Source: Saccharomycopsis crataegensis (lineage: Eukaryota > Ascomycota > Saccharomycetes > Ascoideales > Saccharomycopsidaceae). From it: a DNA stretch of 64,000 nucleotides. A program made the translations under genes and the position numbers. The DNA lies in contig NW_027043819.1 of assembly GCF_037102585.1 (NCBI RefSeq), positions 1,674,001 through 1,738,000 on the forward strand, read 5' to 3'. Under the pieces are notes generated by a model. It was not told the DNA's origin. It saw only the letters and a program-made list of their open reading frames with translations, and searched no databases. This document shows, piece after piece, positions 39,615-49,271 of this stretch (within the stretch, counting starts at the first letter, position 1; each line of letters begins with the position of its first letter).

Positions 39615-40700
39615 GGTTTGTTTTTTTCACACTTGTCCTTTTTGGCCAGCAAAATAGACAAGAGTAATTAGTTATTATGTGCGATCCATATTAAGCATTT
39701 TGGAAAATAGAAACTAGGAAATTGAACCATATATTTATATATTTTCTCTTTTCTTTTTTGGAATATTTACGAATCGCATTGCGTGGCGCTATATGTTTTA
39801 TTAATTATGGCGATCCGTTTTTCATTGCAGGGCGATGCGAGGGTGCAGATTTTGGATTTTCCGGAGTTTTTTTTTTTTTTTTAGTGTGTTCACGAATAAG
39901 AAGAGGGATAGATGGCTGATTCCGTACTTTATAACAATATTTATTATCTTTGACCTCAATTTAGATATAATATAGCATAGCCCGGCAGATATTGCTGCGA
40001 TTATTCTCAAATCATTCGGTGATAGCACCATTCAACACGCGGCTGTAATATAACAACTATCAATACGCTGGAATAAATCACAACAATATGATCAATAGCT
40101 ACGGGAAGTAATTAACTCATTTTTCTCAGAAGTATAGGAACAATGGGGAGTTGAAACGTCGTACTATGATGTCTCGGTACCAACTAATGGTAAGTCGGAG
40201 TTACCATAGTCGCGTCATGTAACATTTTTTTTTTCTGACACGCATCCTTGATGGTAACCCATTGGGTGTTATAACAACGACTTATTTGACTGATGATTGT
40301 TTAGTATTGACTTATTTATGGATATTTTCCAGAGAGAGATGTCAATTTACGAGAAATAAAAACAAAAAAATGCCAGACTTGCTTCATTTAATTACGAAAA
40401 ATATACTTTGTGAAAGAAAAAGTCAGAAAATTTTTACCACCATAAGTACACACCTAGAAACTAAGTACTTCAATTGGACTGTAACCATAAGTTTGTTTTA
40501 CAGTTTAGTAAAATATATCCAATAAACTCAAATAAGTCGTTTTTTGAGCATTCCAAAGCCATAATTCAGAATCATCAGATGAAATAATGAATTAATTAAT
40601 GGGAGTGCTGTATAAAACTCAAAGTGAATTCCCCATAATCGTCACACGACCAAAATTGATAAAACGATAAATAAATAAACAACAGATAAATTAATTCATT

Positions 40701-40761
40701 GAAACTAGAATTTAACTAAAATAGGCTGAGCCAGCTCACAGAAATTAGAATTTCACTGAAA
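40701..40761 (+). repeat. Imperfect 21-base direct repeat
   Basis: GAAACTAGAATTTAACTAAAA (40701) recurs as a copy with three changes at 40741, with a start-to-start distance of 40 bases. It is small and of unknown meaning. Confidence 0.6.
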
Positions 40762-41419
40762 GTAAAAAGGGTCTCATGCTAAAGTATTTTCAATGCGATT
40801 CAAATGAACAAAAATAATAATGCCAAACTAATTCCTGAGAAAAAAACAACAACATAATAATGACCTCGTAGTTCCTAATGAGAATGCTTATTTCTTATGA
40901 GAATACTGTCTTCCTTAAAAATCAACCTACAAAAATTCATGAAATATAATTATGGAAATATAATAACAGCCTGCCAGACTAAATTTGGAAAAGAATCCTC
41001 ACAACTAAATGATAAGAAAATACTTTCCTGATATTACCATACATTTTAGGATCTATTAATTAATAAAACGATCATTCTGATTGTAATATACATCTAATCC
41101 AAGTGAAAAACTTTCCCTCTCAAAACTAGGAAAATTGAAAAGCGAATGAATAGGTTTTTGATAATACAGTTATGACGGTCTGGAAATATTGAATCATAGC
41201 GAGATCGCGTAACCAACATTTCAACCCCAATAGCGAATGTTTCTACCATTAAAAAGAAAACAGTGTCATTCTATCAAATCTTAATTCTTTCATAATTCAA
41301 AAAAAAAAACAGAAGCAAAAACAAAAACCCAAAATTCTTGACAATTAATTGTTTCTCCCCTTCGAGGATCCAATTATCACTTCTGTCCCAAACTGCTGGT
41401 ATCATCCCATTGTCACACC

Positions 41420-41426
41420 CGGGTAA
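41420..41426 (+). promoter_or_regulatory. Reb1-like site CGGGTAA upstream of SRP72
   Basis: ACACCCGGGTAACAT contains CGGGTAA 111-117 bases before the SRP72 ATG. Confidence 0.4.
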
Positions 41427-41536
41427 CATCAACGATCCATCCCAAGGAAAAAAAAAAATCCACCAACGACAACACGAATGAACGATAAAATGAGTACCAG
41501 ATCTAACACACCCCAAGGGACCTTTAGAAAAGTATC

Positions 41537-43735
41537 ATGTCACTCAATGATGCCCTTGGCCAGTTGGCCCTTTACGAAAGTAAATCGGATTTCCAAAAAG
41601 TTTGTGAGGTGGGCGCCCAACTTTTACGTCAACCGAATGCCAAATTCGATATTTCAGCGTTCCAACAATGCGTGGTCACCTTGATTCAGAATGACCAATA
41701 CCAACTCGCTTTGAAAACAATACAATCGCTTAAGACCAACGAATCTAAGAAAAGTGTGGTTCCTGATGCCAACTACTTACTGTTTGAAACCTTGTACGTC
41801 CACTACAAGTTGAATCACAACCAGGCATTCGAGGAAACTTTCCAAACAATTGATTTATCTACTATTCAATCTCCTGTGGTCAAGAGGGCTTTATTGCACC
41901 TCAAGGCGCAACAGTTTTACAAGTTGGGATATTATAACAATGCTGTTGCGGTATATGATGTTTTGATCAATAACGATTTAAGTAATTTGGATGATGCTGA
42001 TCTTACAGTGAACAGTAAGGCGATTGCTTCTCAACAACAATTGCTCGCGGTAGAAATGTCCGAGCCAGACAATCTTATGGATGAGGACCCAAGTGAGGCT
42101 GATTCTTACGATTTGTTATTTAACGAGTCGTTGATGCAGTTCAATGAGCGTCATTACACCAAGGCATTGGAATTTTTAAGTTCTGCCAAAGACAAAGCTG
42201 AGACCTATAATGCTAATGAATCATTACTCGATGTGTTTTTAGAAGTTGCCCCAATGTATTTACAAACCTCTTATATTCACGGGATCTTGAATGCCAAAGA
42301 AGAGGCTCTTAGAGTCTTGCAGGAGTTTCATGCCAAATTCGAATCGGTGTTGTCTCATCCTGATGCTAAACTTTTCAGATTGATTTATCTTAATAATTAT
42401 TATTCTTTGGTGTCTAACAAAGGTGATGAAAGTATCATCTTGAACAATTTTGGCTTTACCGAAGCGATCAGCGCCTTGAATAAGGACAACAAGTTTTTGA
42501 AGTTCCAATATTATTTATTGAAGCGTAATGAAGCTATCTTCAATTTCAAAATTGGAAAGAAAGTTTCCATCACCAAAGAGTTGAATTATGATACTTCTTC
42601 TGCCAGCACAGATTTCAAGAGAATTTTGGATACAAAAGTGATTGACGATAATGAAAACTATGATTTGACAATTTTGGGATTGGCATGCCTTCAAGAATCC
42701 GGAATTGCCATTCTTGATGATTTGAACGTTGATGAAGAACTGAAATGGCAAAGAGTTCCTAAACAATTTTACAATTACTTGGTATCTCAAGTTGCTAAAA
42801 TCAATAGTGACTCCATTTCCCTTACTAAAGCCAAGAAATTGATTGCAGGTACATTATTATCGATCCAGCTTCTTGTTAACCATTCAACCGACGCTAACTT
42901 GAACTCTCATTTGAATAATGGGATCCAGCTTCTTGAGAAGCTTTTGGCAATTCCAAAGACTCAACAGATCTTGTTGGCTTCATACTTTGGTATCATCACA
43001 TTATTGGTGAGTTTGTATCAATTAACCTATAACCAAACGTCTTATCTTACAAAGTTCCAAAAATTATACGATATTGTTTATGAAAACTATTCGTCGTTTG
43101 AAATCACCAATAAATTCCAATATAATTTCCTTAAGAAACTCAATTTTGAATTCTTCAACATAAACGTCAACAATCCTGATGAAGTTACCAGATCCACCAA
43201 CAACAAGAAAATCATTAGTGTGTTTGACACTTTGCTTGCCTTCCAACCGAATGATAAGCTTGTGGGGATTCTTAAAGCCGAACTAACTAATGAACAACAA
43301 CAAGAGGACACCGAATCTTTATTGATCCCTGTGGAAGAACTCACTTCGGAGCTTGATTTCACCCAAATCACCACCGAAGGATTGAATAAGGTACTTGCTG
43401 AATATGCTAGTGGCGCTGGTAGTGCTGCGGCAGCCCAAATATTCAAGAAGAAGGCTAAACGTGTTAGAAAGATCCCTCAACATCCATCAAAGGCTGCTGC
43501 CGAAGGGAAACCATTAGACCAGGAGAGATGGTTACCAATGAAGGACCGTACCTATTATAAGGTGAGCAAGAAGGATAAGAAGAAGATGAAGCAGGCCACC
43601 CAGGGGGCACAAGGGGGATCTGCGGATCATACTACTGAAGAAAGTGGGATTACTGGCGGTGGTGACAATAGGGTTGGTACCAGCTCTGGTGGTAGTAAAA
43701 AGAACAAGAAGAAGAAGGGTGGGAAACGGAAATGA
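41537..43735 (+). CDS. SRP72: Signal recognition particle subunit SRP72
   Basis: 732 residues. The N-terminal two thirds are an alpha-helical TPR-like superhelix (repeated A-L-x-x-Y and paired-helix patterns such as ALGQLALYESKSDFQKVCEV and YKLGYYNNAVAVYDVLI). The C-terminal RNA-binding region is Lys-rich and carries the family motif KKAKRVRKIPQHP, then PLDQERWLPMKDRTYYKVSK (compare DPERWLPxRxRSYY). It ends in KKNKKKKGGKRK. The protein binds SRP68 and 7SL-type RNA in the cytosolic particle that targets nascent secretory proteins to the ER. The start codon at 41537 follows a short leader, with a Reb1-like site about 115 bases upstream. Confidence 0.92.
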   Translation: MSLNDALGQLALYESKSDFQKVCEVGAQLLRQPNAKFDISAFQQCVVTLIQNDQYQLALKTIQSLKTNESKKSVVPDANYLLFETLYVHYKLNHNQAFEETFQTIDLSTIQSPVVKRALLHLKAQQFYKLGYYNNAVAVYDVLINNDLSNLDDADLTVNSKAIASQQQLLAVEMSEPDNLMDEDPSEADSYDLLFNESLMQFNERHYTKALEFLSSAKDKAETYNANESLLDVFLEVAPMYLQTSYIHGILNAKEEALRVLQEFHAKFESVLSHPDAKLFRLIYLNNYYSLVSNKGDESIILNNFGFTEAISALNKDNKFLKFQYYLLKRNEAIFNFKIGKKVSITKELNYDTSSASTDFKRILDTKVIDDNENYDLTILGLACLQESGIAILDDLNVDEELKWQRVPKQFYNYLVSQVAKINSDSISLTKAKKLIAGTLLSIQLLVNHSTDANLNSHLNNGIQLLEKLLAIPKTQQILLASYFGIITLLVSLYQLTYNQTSYLTKFQKLYDIVYENYSSFEITNKFQYNFLKKLNFEFFNINVNNPDEVTRSTNNKKIISVFDTLLAFQPNDKLVGILKAELTNEQQQEDTESLLIPVEELTSELDFTQITTEGLNKVLAEYASGAGSAAAAQIFKKKAKRVRKIPQHPSKAAAEGKPLDQERWLPMKDRTYYKVSKKDKKKMKQATQGAQGGSADHTTEESGITGGGDNRVGTSSGGSKKNKKKKGGKRK

Positions 43736-44357
43736 AGAACCAATATTTTGATTTTTCTTGTTAATTGAACTATTATAATGAATACCGAAGATTTTTTTTT
43801 TTCTGATCATCTTGATAATATTATCTTGTAGGTGGATTGTCGTAGATTTGAAATGAAAATAACAAACAATATCTCATTTTGAGATATCCTCCTATTATAG
43901 AACAAGTGGAAAAAGTTTTAGGCATTTTACAGACTTTGGCAATAAATCTCAACTTGATTTGCCTTTTAGAATCCTGCTGAAACCAACTTGCGATTTCAGT
44001 AAAACAAAAAAAAAACAAAACAGGTTGTAATAAACTGTATATATTACATATAGTGTGTGCCGTGAAGTGTCCCACAAGACTAAAGCCTATCCTCTAAATT
44101 TAAACAAAAAATACCAAGATTAACGACACTTCCCAATAATACAGGTTAAATTTGAACTATTGTTTACGAGCCCAATGATGATAGGTACCATACGAATATG
44201 ATTATTTTTTTTTTTTTTAAAAAAAAAGGGACAATCTATACCAAGCAAAAAAATATCAACCCAATGAAGCTAAAGAAGTAAATGTAAATGTAAAAAAAAA
44301 AAAAAAAATAATAATTATGAAAAGAGAATATATATACCAATGAAAAAAAAATATCCA
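43736..44357. other. Convergent 3' region SRP72 / FAD oxidase
   Basis: 622 bases between two stops. It is rich in A/T homopolymers: a T then A palindromic run at about 44203-44228 (potential hairpin) and an A tract at 44293-44309. It probably holds both polyadenylation sites. No gene. Confidence 0.6.
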
Positions 44358-45773
44358 TCACATCTTGGCTGGATTTATGATCCAGTCTTTTGGAGAAGCC
44401 ATTCTCAAATGATGCAAAGCTCTAGCATCATTATCCCCCATGTTCATGATATTCAACTTGACTCTTTCTCTTTCCCAACTGAACAAATCCCTCAAGAACT
44501 CATCCCCTTCACCCAAAATGGTATCCTTGATGACTTTGCCTATAACACCAAACATCATGAACGCATGACCTGAATCGCCACACCCAACAAACAACGAATT
44601 GTCTTCGTAATATGGACAATAAGAGATCAAGAAATCGTTATCGCAAGTATCCGAGTACCAACAGAGTCTGGTCTTAGAAATTCTATCGAGTTCAGGAAGG
44701 TGTTCACGAACGAAATTCTTGATCAACGTCAAGCCAAATAACGGAACGTTGGTTTCTCTATCTTCGGTGTACGCGGTCTTCACCTTGGAGTTGACATTAC
44801 CCGATGGATTAATCCATTTGGTTCCACGGTACCCGATCTTCATGTATCCTTGGTTCACCGGGAATCCATAAAGACCCCCCATGGCCCCATCACGGACTTT
44901 ATAAGTCCAGGCAGGGAAATTATTTGGCGAGAATCTCTCAAGATGTTTTGGATCATCGACTTTGAACAACGCCACGGTCCCCCCAGTGGCCTCAACTTTT
45001 TCCCCGGCTTCAGGAACAATTTGTGCGGTCCAGGCCCCGGAAAGCACCACCACGGTTTTGGAGAAATGAACCTCGCCATTCTTGGTCTTGATCCCCACAC
45101 ATTTCTTACCACCGGTAGTCTTGTTGTATTCCATCAATAAAGTTTGGATTTCTCCGGATTTCTTGCCAAAATGAGGATGGAAAGAAGAACCTCCAACACG
45201 TTGACATAAAGTCAATACCCAACGACACATTTTTTCAGCCACCATGATCCCCCCGGTGGTATCGACAATACCTTGTAAATGGAGACCTCTTTCCTTCGCC
45301 AAAAACGGATCTACTGAAGCTTTAGGCAAACCTTTTTTCATGGCTTTTTCCTCAGCATCGGCATCAGCAACACAAATGGCTTCATCACCCATGGATTTCA
45401 AGGTCGCTTGTTCAAATGGTGGCAAAGTCTTTAAATCGGTCAAGTGGATGTTACCGGAGTTGATATACACAGGCTCACCGCCTTCCCAGTTTTCCTTTTT
45501 AATCATCTCGTTCCATTTGAGGAAAGTGTCTCTGCTAGCAAGGGCCATCTTTTGATAATGGACCTGATCACCATAAGAGGCACGGAAGATTTTGTTCATA
45601 TCGGAAGAAGCACTATCACATCCTTTGAAATACGAGTAGGATTGGTTGAAATAGTCATTTTTGTCAAATACGTGGATGTCGGTGAATCCAGATTCGAGGA
45701 AAGCAAGAGCAGTAGAGAGACCATATACTCCGGCACCAACGATGATGATTTTATCGGACTTTGCAAAAGGCAT
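44358..45773 (-). CDS. FAD-dependent amine/amino-acid oxidase (DAO, sarcosine/fructosyl-amino-acid/saccharopine oxidase type), peroxisomal
   Basis: 471 residues from the ATG at 45773, which immediately precedes the dinucleotide fold (KIIIVGAGVYGLSTALAFLE). I prefer this start to the upstream extension, which adds an odd hydrophobic leader. The segment GCDSASSDMNKIFRASYGD and the C-terminal RLCWYSDTCDNDFLISYCP, then GCGDSGHAFMMFGVIGK, match the family of monomeric sarcosine oxidase, fructosyl-amino-acid oxidase and fungal pipecolate/saccharopine oxidases. The Cys in LCWYSDT (about 371) is the site of covalent FAD attachment in this family. The protein ends in AKM, a PTS1 variant, consistent with an H2O2-forming peroxisomal enzyme. 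Three GATAAG sites at 46008-46193 suggest nitrogen regulation. The exact substrate is not resolved. Confidence 0.87.
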   Translation of the reverse strand: MPFAKSDKIIIVGAGVYGLSTALAFLESGFTDIHVFDKNDYFNQSYSYFKGCDSASSDMNKIFRASYGDQVHYQKMALASRDTFLKWNEMIKKENWEGGEPVYINSGNIHLTDLKTLPPFEQATLKSMGDEAICVADADAEEKAMKKGLPKASVDPFLAKERGLHLQGIVDTTGGIMVAEKMCRWVLTLCQRVGGSSFHPHFGKKSGEIQTLLMEYNKTTGGKKCVGIKTKNGEVHFSKTVVVLSGAWTAQIVPEAGEKVEATGGTVALFKVDDPKHLERFSPNNFPAWTYKVRDGAMGGLYGFPVNQGYMKIGYRGTKWINPSGNVNSKVKTAYTEDRETNVPLFGLTLIKNFVREHLPELDRISKTRLCWYSDTCDNDFLISYCPYYEDNSLFVGCGDSGHAFMMFGVIGKVIKDTILGEGDEFLRDLFSWERERVKLNIMNMGDNDARALHHLRMASPKDWIINPAKM

Positions 45774-46007
45774 TGCTGATATATTTCTTTTTTTGTGTTT
45801 GGATTGATAATGGCTGTAGATCAGTTGATTTGGAAGGTAAGAGCAAGTGATTGGTATATATGTAAACAGGAAAGGTTGTGTGAAAAGTATATAAAGATCA
45901 GGCAATTTTGAGGAAATGCGAGAAGGATATCAATGAAGAGTTGACTCGCGGAACTTTTAACATTTTTTCACTTTGGTTATCGCTATGCGTCGGGGGAAAG
46001 CGTGCGT

Positions 46008-46193
46008 CTTATCTTAGTTTCCCAATTAGGCAACCGGGAAGGGCCGACAATCTTGGCTTTTTGTCCTGCCTTTACAGATTAAGTAAATATTCCCAGAGTT
46101 CTGGCAGTCTGTCAGCCCAAAGATAAGGCTCTTTAGCGTTGATTCATTTGGCATTAGTTGTTGTTGTTGGTGCTCGCTGTGCTATTCCTTATC
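46008..46193. promoter_or_regulatory. Cluster of three GATAAG sites upstream of the FAD oxidase
   Basis: CTTATC at 46008-46013, GATAAG at 46122-46127 and CTTATC at 46188-46193 lie 235-420 bases before the oxidase ATG. This is the spacing expected of a nitrogen-catabolite-repressed promoter (Gln3/Gat1 family). The match is direct; the role is inferred. Confidence 0.45.
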
Positions 46194-46578
46194 TTATTGA
46201 CCTGTGGCGGGAATGTCAAAGTTTAGTTTGGAGTAAAGTAACTTAATCAATAAGCATTATTAATTTTGAAGCAATTCCCCGTATCTGTTGATGAAAGAAA
46301 AACTGGATTGAGGAAATCTGTCGGAAATTTAGGCATCTTTTTCTTTTTCTTTTTCTTTTTTATTTTTTTTTTTTCAATGATTAGGCGAGATGTCCCTTAC
46401 GAAATTTCAAGTTTAAACTCATGATAATTATATCACAAATACCAGCACCATTAAGGATGACAAATTGTAGGATTACGAGAAAGTCTATTGGATAGAGGAT
46501 TCTTTTTTTTTTCTCCTCTCTCCATAAAAGGTGGAAGTTTCACAGTACCCAGATAGATTTTTCAGTGCCAATGTTTCT

Positions 46579-46592
46579 ACACCCTTACACCC
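46579..46592 (+). promoter_or_regulatory. Rap1-like site ACACCCTTACACCC
   Basis: This 14-mer fits the Rap1 consensus ACACCC-N2-ACA. It also occurs at 48713-48726 in the DHA1 transporter promoter. Its distance from the FAD oxidase (about 800 bases) makes its target unclear. Confidence 0.3.
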
Positions 46593-46963
46593 TTATTAAG
46601 CGATCCAATCATCCGTCAACCATCGACAAAGAAGCATAATACTGTACCACCCCTATATAAATAATAGAACCACAACGTCGCCAAAAGGAAAATTGGCTAC
46701 CCTTTTGTGTAGTTTTTGCTTATCAATAATCAGAGAAATTCACACGTGACTATTATTACCATTTTTGGTAGGTGACGACCTTTTGGATTATTATTATTAT
46801 TTGTAAAACAGCCTACACAAACATAAAAAAGCAAATCAGGCATTATTACAGTAGGTAAAGGAAAAGAGTCTATAATAATTAATATTTTTGGTATACTGTG
46901 AATTTTTAAATGATAATATGATAATATGAACTGTGGAAACAGAATGCAAAATGTCAACAAAAT

Positions 46964-48454
46964 CTATACCCCTTTATATGGGTTTTTCTGTCTGATGGCA
47001 GCGCCATACTTGTAGAACACAAAGGGAATAGGAACCATCCCCAAAGCAATAAATCCAATGACACTAGCACCCCAGTGCACTCCGAGATTAACAAACAACT
47101 GTTTGGCGAACAATGGATAGCTGGCGGCGAAAATCGATCTTAAGAACGTGGCACAGGCAATGGCACTAGCAGAGTACTTGGTGTAAGTATCGACCAAATA
47201 ATTCAAACTTCCTTGGAAAATGAGAATAAAGGAGAACCCAATACAAGAAATCCCAATACACGGCACGACCCAATGTATATTTGGCGACGAAGTCCAAGCA
47301 AAAATGAAAATCCCAGTGGGCATCAACCAGGCTCCATACATGAGAATCGGGAACCGTTCTTCAGGAATCGGTTTGAAGTTGTTGGCTCTCAAGAGTATCC
47401 CGTATTTTTTCGCCCAGAACATGTTGGCAACACACCCGCTGACCACCCCAATAAACAAGGAAATGTTGGGTAAAGTCGAAATAGTGCCTTCCCAACCTCT
47501 GGTGAGGGTGAATGATTCGGGCATCGTGGTGATGATCAAGTAGAATACCCCGTAAACGTAACTGGCGAAAAGGGTGATGGTGAACACGATCGGGGTAACC
47601 AACATTGCAAAAGGTCTGACTAAATGTACTGAAGCAAGGTCTTTGAAATCCAACTGCCACATATCAAGACGACTATGAATCTCCCATTTATTTTCTTGGA
47701 TTCTCATTTTTTTCGCTTGTTTTTGCAACAACACTGGGACATAAGTTTCATCAAGTAATATTTCACATATCACAAACAACACCACATTCAACAACCCTGA
47801 AAAATATTGAGGGATTCTCCATGCTGACGGTTTATCTTCACTATACATCAACAACGATGCGATGGTTGGCCCATAACTTGGTCCCATAGAGACAAATAAC
47901 GCGTACACTGCAAAATATTTCCCACGCACCGAAGCATCAGGGTACAAATCAGCCAATACTCCCCCAGCCGACACAATTGGCGCTCCTGCGAAAAACCCCG
48001 ACAAAAATCTGAAAATCATCAAGCTGGGGACGTTGTAACAAGTAGCCACTGCGAACGTGAATATGGCAGAACATAGAAATGGAATTAACACTCCGATTTT
48101 ACGACCGTAAACTTCAGATAGGGGAGCAAACACCATTGGTCCTAGGGCGATCCCCAAGATATAGAGGGAGGATGTGAGCAATGAAACTTCTCTTTCTATC
48201 CCGAACTCTTCGTTAATAAGGGTGGAGAAAGAGGCGGTTGACATGGCGGTGGAGTCTAGTTGAGCAGCAAAAGTGGTGAGGCCGAAAAGTACGGTGTGAT
48301 ATAGTTTTTTCTTCTGGGACCAGTTTCCTGGTTTGTCAGGATTGGAAGGCTCGTATTCCAATAGACCTTCTTCATTGATGATGTACAATTTTTCATGGTC
48401 GGAGTATTCTTCAGAAGTGTGGATTGATTCAGAAGGTTCTTTTGATTTGTCCAT
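46964..48454 (-). CDS. MFS drug/polyamine:H+ antiporter (DHA1, Tpo/Flu1-like)
   Basis: 496 residues from the ATG at 48454 (MDKSKEPSES); an in-frame ATG at 48505 would add 17 residues. A hydrophilic acidic N-tail ends in NPDKPGNWSQKKK, the standard entry motif of the fungal DHA1 family. Twelve predicted helices follow, with the motifs APLSEVYGRKIGVLIPF (motif A), LMIFRFLSGFFAGAPIVSAG (motif C region) and LADLYPDASVRGKYFAVYAL. The second half has YGAWLMPTGIFIFAW and the C-terminus is short and basic. Members expel polyamines, weak acids, azoles or mycophenolate. The gene is divergent from the Dal5-type permease, and a Tc1/mariner transposon now separates their promoters. The substrate is unknown. 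Confidence 0.88.
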   Translation of the reverse strand: MDKSKEPSESIHTSEEYSDHEKLYIINEEGLLEYEPSNPDKPGNWSQKKKLYHTVLFGLTTFAAQLDSTAMSTASFSTLINEEFGIEREVSLLTSSLYILGIALGPMVFAPLSEVYGRKIGVLIPFLCSAIFTFAVATCYNVPSLMIFRFLSGFFAGAPIVSAGGVLADLYPDASVRGKYFAVYALFVSMGPSYGPTIASLLMYSEDKPSAWRIPQYFSGLLNVVLFVICEILLDETYVPVLLQKQAKKMRIQENKWEIHSRLDMWQLDFKDLASVHLVRPFAMLVTPIVFTITLFASYVYGVFYLIITTMPESFTLTRGWEGTISTLPNISLFIGVVSGCVANMFWAKKYGILLRANNFKPIPEERFPILMYGAWLMPTGIFIFAWTSSPNIHWVVPCIGISCIGFSFILIFQGSLNYLVDTYTKYSASAIACATFLRSIFAASYPLFAKQLFVNLGVHWGASVIGFIALGMVPIPFVFYKYGAAIRQKNPYKGV

Positions 48455-48849
48455 GGTTGGTTGATAACGAGAGAGCAGGGAACGAACACAACAAAAACAA
48501 AACAAAACAAAACAAAAAAAAAGTGCAAATGAAAGAATCTGGGTCTCAAAGGCTTATCATGAATAATTTAAAATTTGTCTTGGTATTTTCGGTATATTTC
48601 AATGATACGAAAAGAGTTCCCCCAACGAGAGTTTACGGAGTAGCTATTGCAGAGATAAGAGAGCCCTGGAAATACTCGCCATGTCCCACAAGCACCGGGC
48701 ACTTTGTATGGCACACCCTTACACCCCCACAGTGTCCTCATACTGCGCTGTTGCACAAAAACAGGGAATCAGCGATGCCGGTGAAAAATTTCTGTTGTGA
48801 GCCCCGGGGATGTCGGAAAGTTTACTCTGCCCCCCCAATCGAGAAGATA
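48455..48849. other. DHA1 transporter promoter up to the transposon
   Basis: 395 bases from the transporter start to the left TA of the transposon. It contains AACAAAAC iterations (48486-48520) and a Rap1-like site at 48713-48726. The right part is GC-richer. No gene. Confidence 0.6.
48713..48726 (+). promoter_or_regulatory. Rap1-like site ACACCCTTACACCC in the DHA1 promoter
   Basis: An identical 14-mer to the one at 46579-46592, here 259-272 bases before the DHA1 ATG and 124 bases from the transposon end. Confidence 0.35.
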
Positions 48850-49034
48850 CAGTGTTTTCATTTTTAATTCGTATCAACCACCGGAAATGTTCATACCAGT
48901 GGCAAAAAATAATTCATACCGACTTCCGGTATTTTTCGTACCACCGCAGTGGGATTTATTCAGACCATCTAAGAAAAATAGTTCATACTATTGCACTTTA
49001 ATTATTCATACCAACAGTATATAAAATTCATATT
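48850..49034 (+). repeat. Left terminal inverted repeat with eight phased nonamers
   Basis: A nonamer close to TTCRTACCA starts at 48868, 48890, 48913, 48935, 48959, 48982, 49005 and 49027, a period of 22-24 bases. Variants are TTCGTATCA, TTCATACCA, TTCATACCG, TTCGTACCA, TTCAGACCA, TTCATACTA, TTCATACCA and TTCATATTA. The right repeat carries the corresponding array in inverted orientation. Sites two helical turns apart on one DNA face suggest a multi-copy transposase-binding array. Confidence 0.9.
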
Positions 49035-49271
49035 AATTCCTTTCTTTTTTTAAGTGACTGGCTCTATAAGCCTCTAAGCTACTCAGTTTAATCAAATTAT
49101 ACTCATTTTTTCCATAATTCTGTGCTACTTTCTTTAAAACCGGATATCTATAATAATATCAATAATATCACGTGATTACGGTTTTCAAGAAATGGGAACG
49201 AATGTATGGTAGGAGCTGTTCTCCATTTAAGATGATGAATTCCCACTTTTGACATTCAATTCGGTCTTTAT

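Larger units (their letters stand above)
39615..41536. other. Longest gene-free stretch (1.9 kb)
   Basis: AT-rich DNA between the divergent protease-like gene and SRP72. I find no coding frame of good quality and no tRNA-like boxes. Visible features are a T tract at 39867-39882, an imperfect 21-base direct repeat (18/21) at 40701-40721 and 40741-40761, repeated TTATGAGAAT/TAATGAGAAT near 40875-40905, and a Reb1-like site at 41420-41426 next to SRP72. No large inverted repeats are visible that would indicate a centromere. Confidence 0.55.
45774..46963. other. FAD oxidase promoter and downstream flank of DHA1 transporter
   Basis: 1.19 kb. GATAAG sites occur at 46008, 46122 and 46188, a (CTTTTT)n pyrimidine run at 46335-46375, and a Rap1-like ACACCCTTACACCC at 46579-46592. 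The right end is an AT-rich 3' flank. Short frames here (72-76 codons) show no coding character. Confidence 0.6.

Noticed and set aside
44203-44228. T then A palindromic run as a structured RNA
   Set aside because: Simple homopolymer complementarity at a convergent 3' region; more likely polyadenylation context than an RNA gene.
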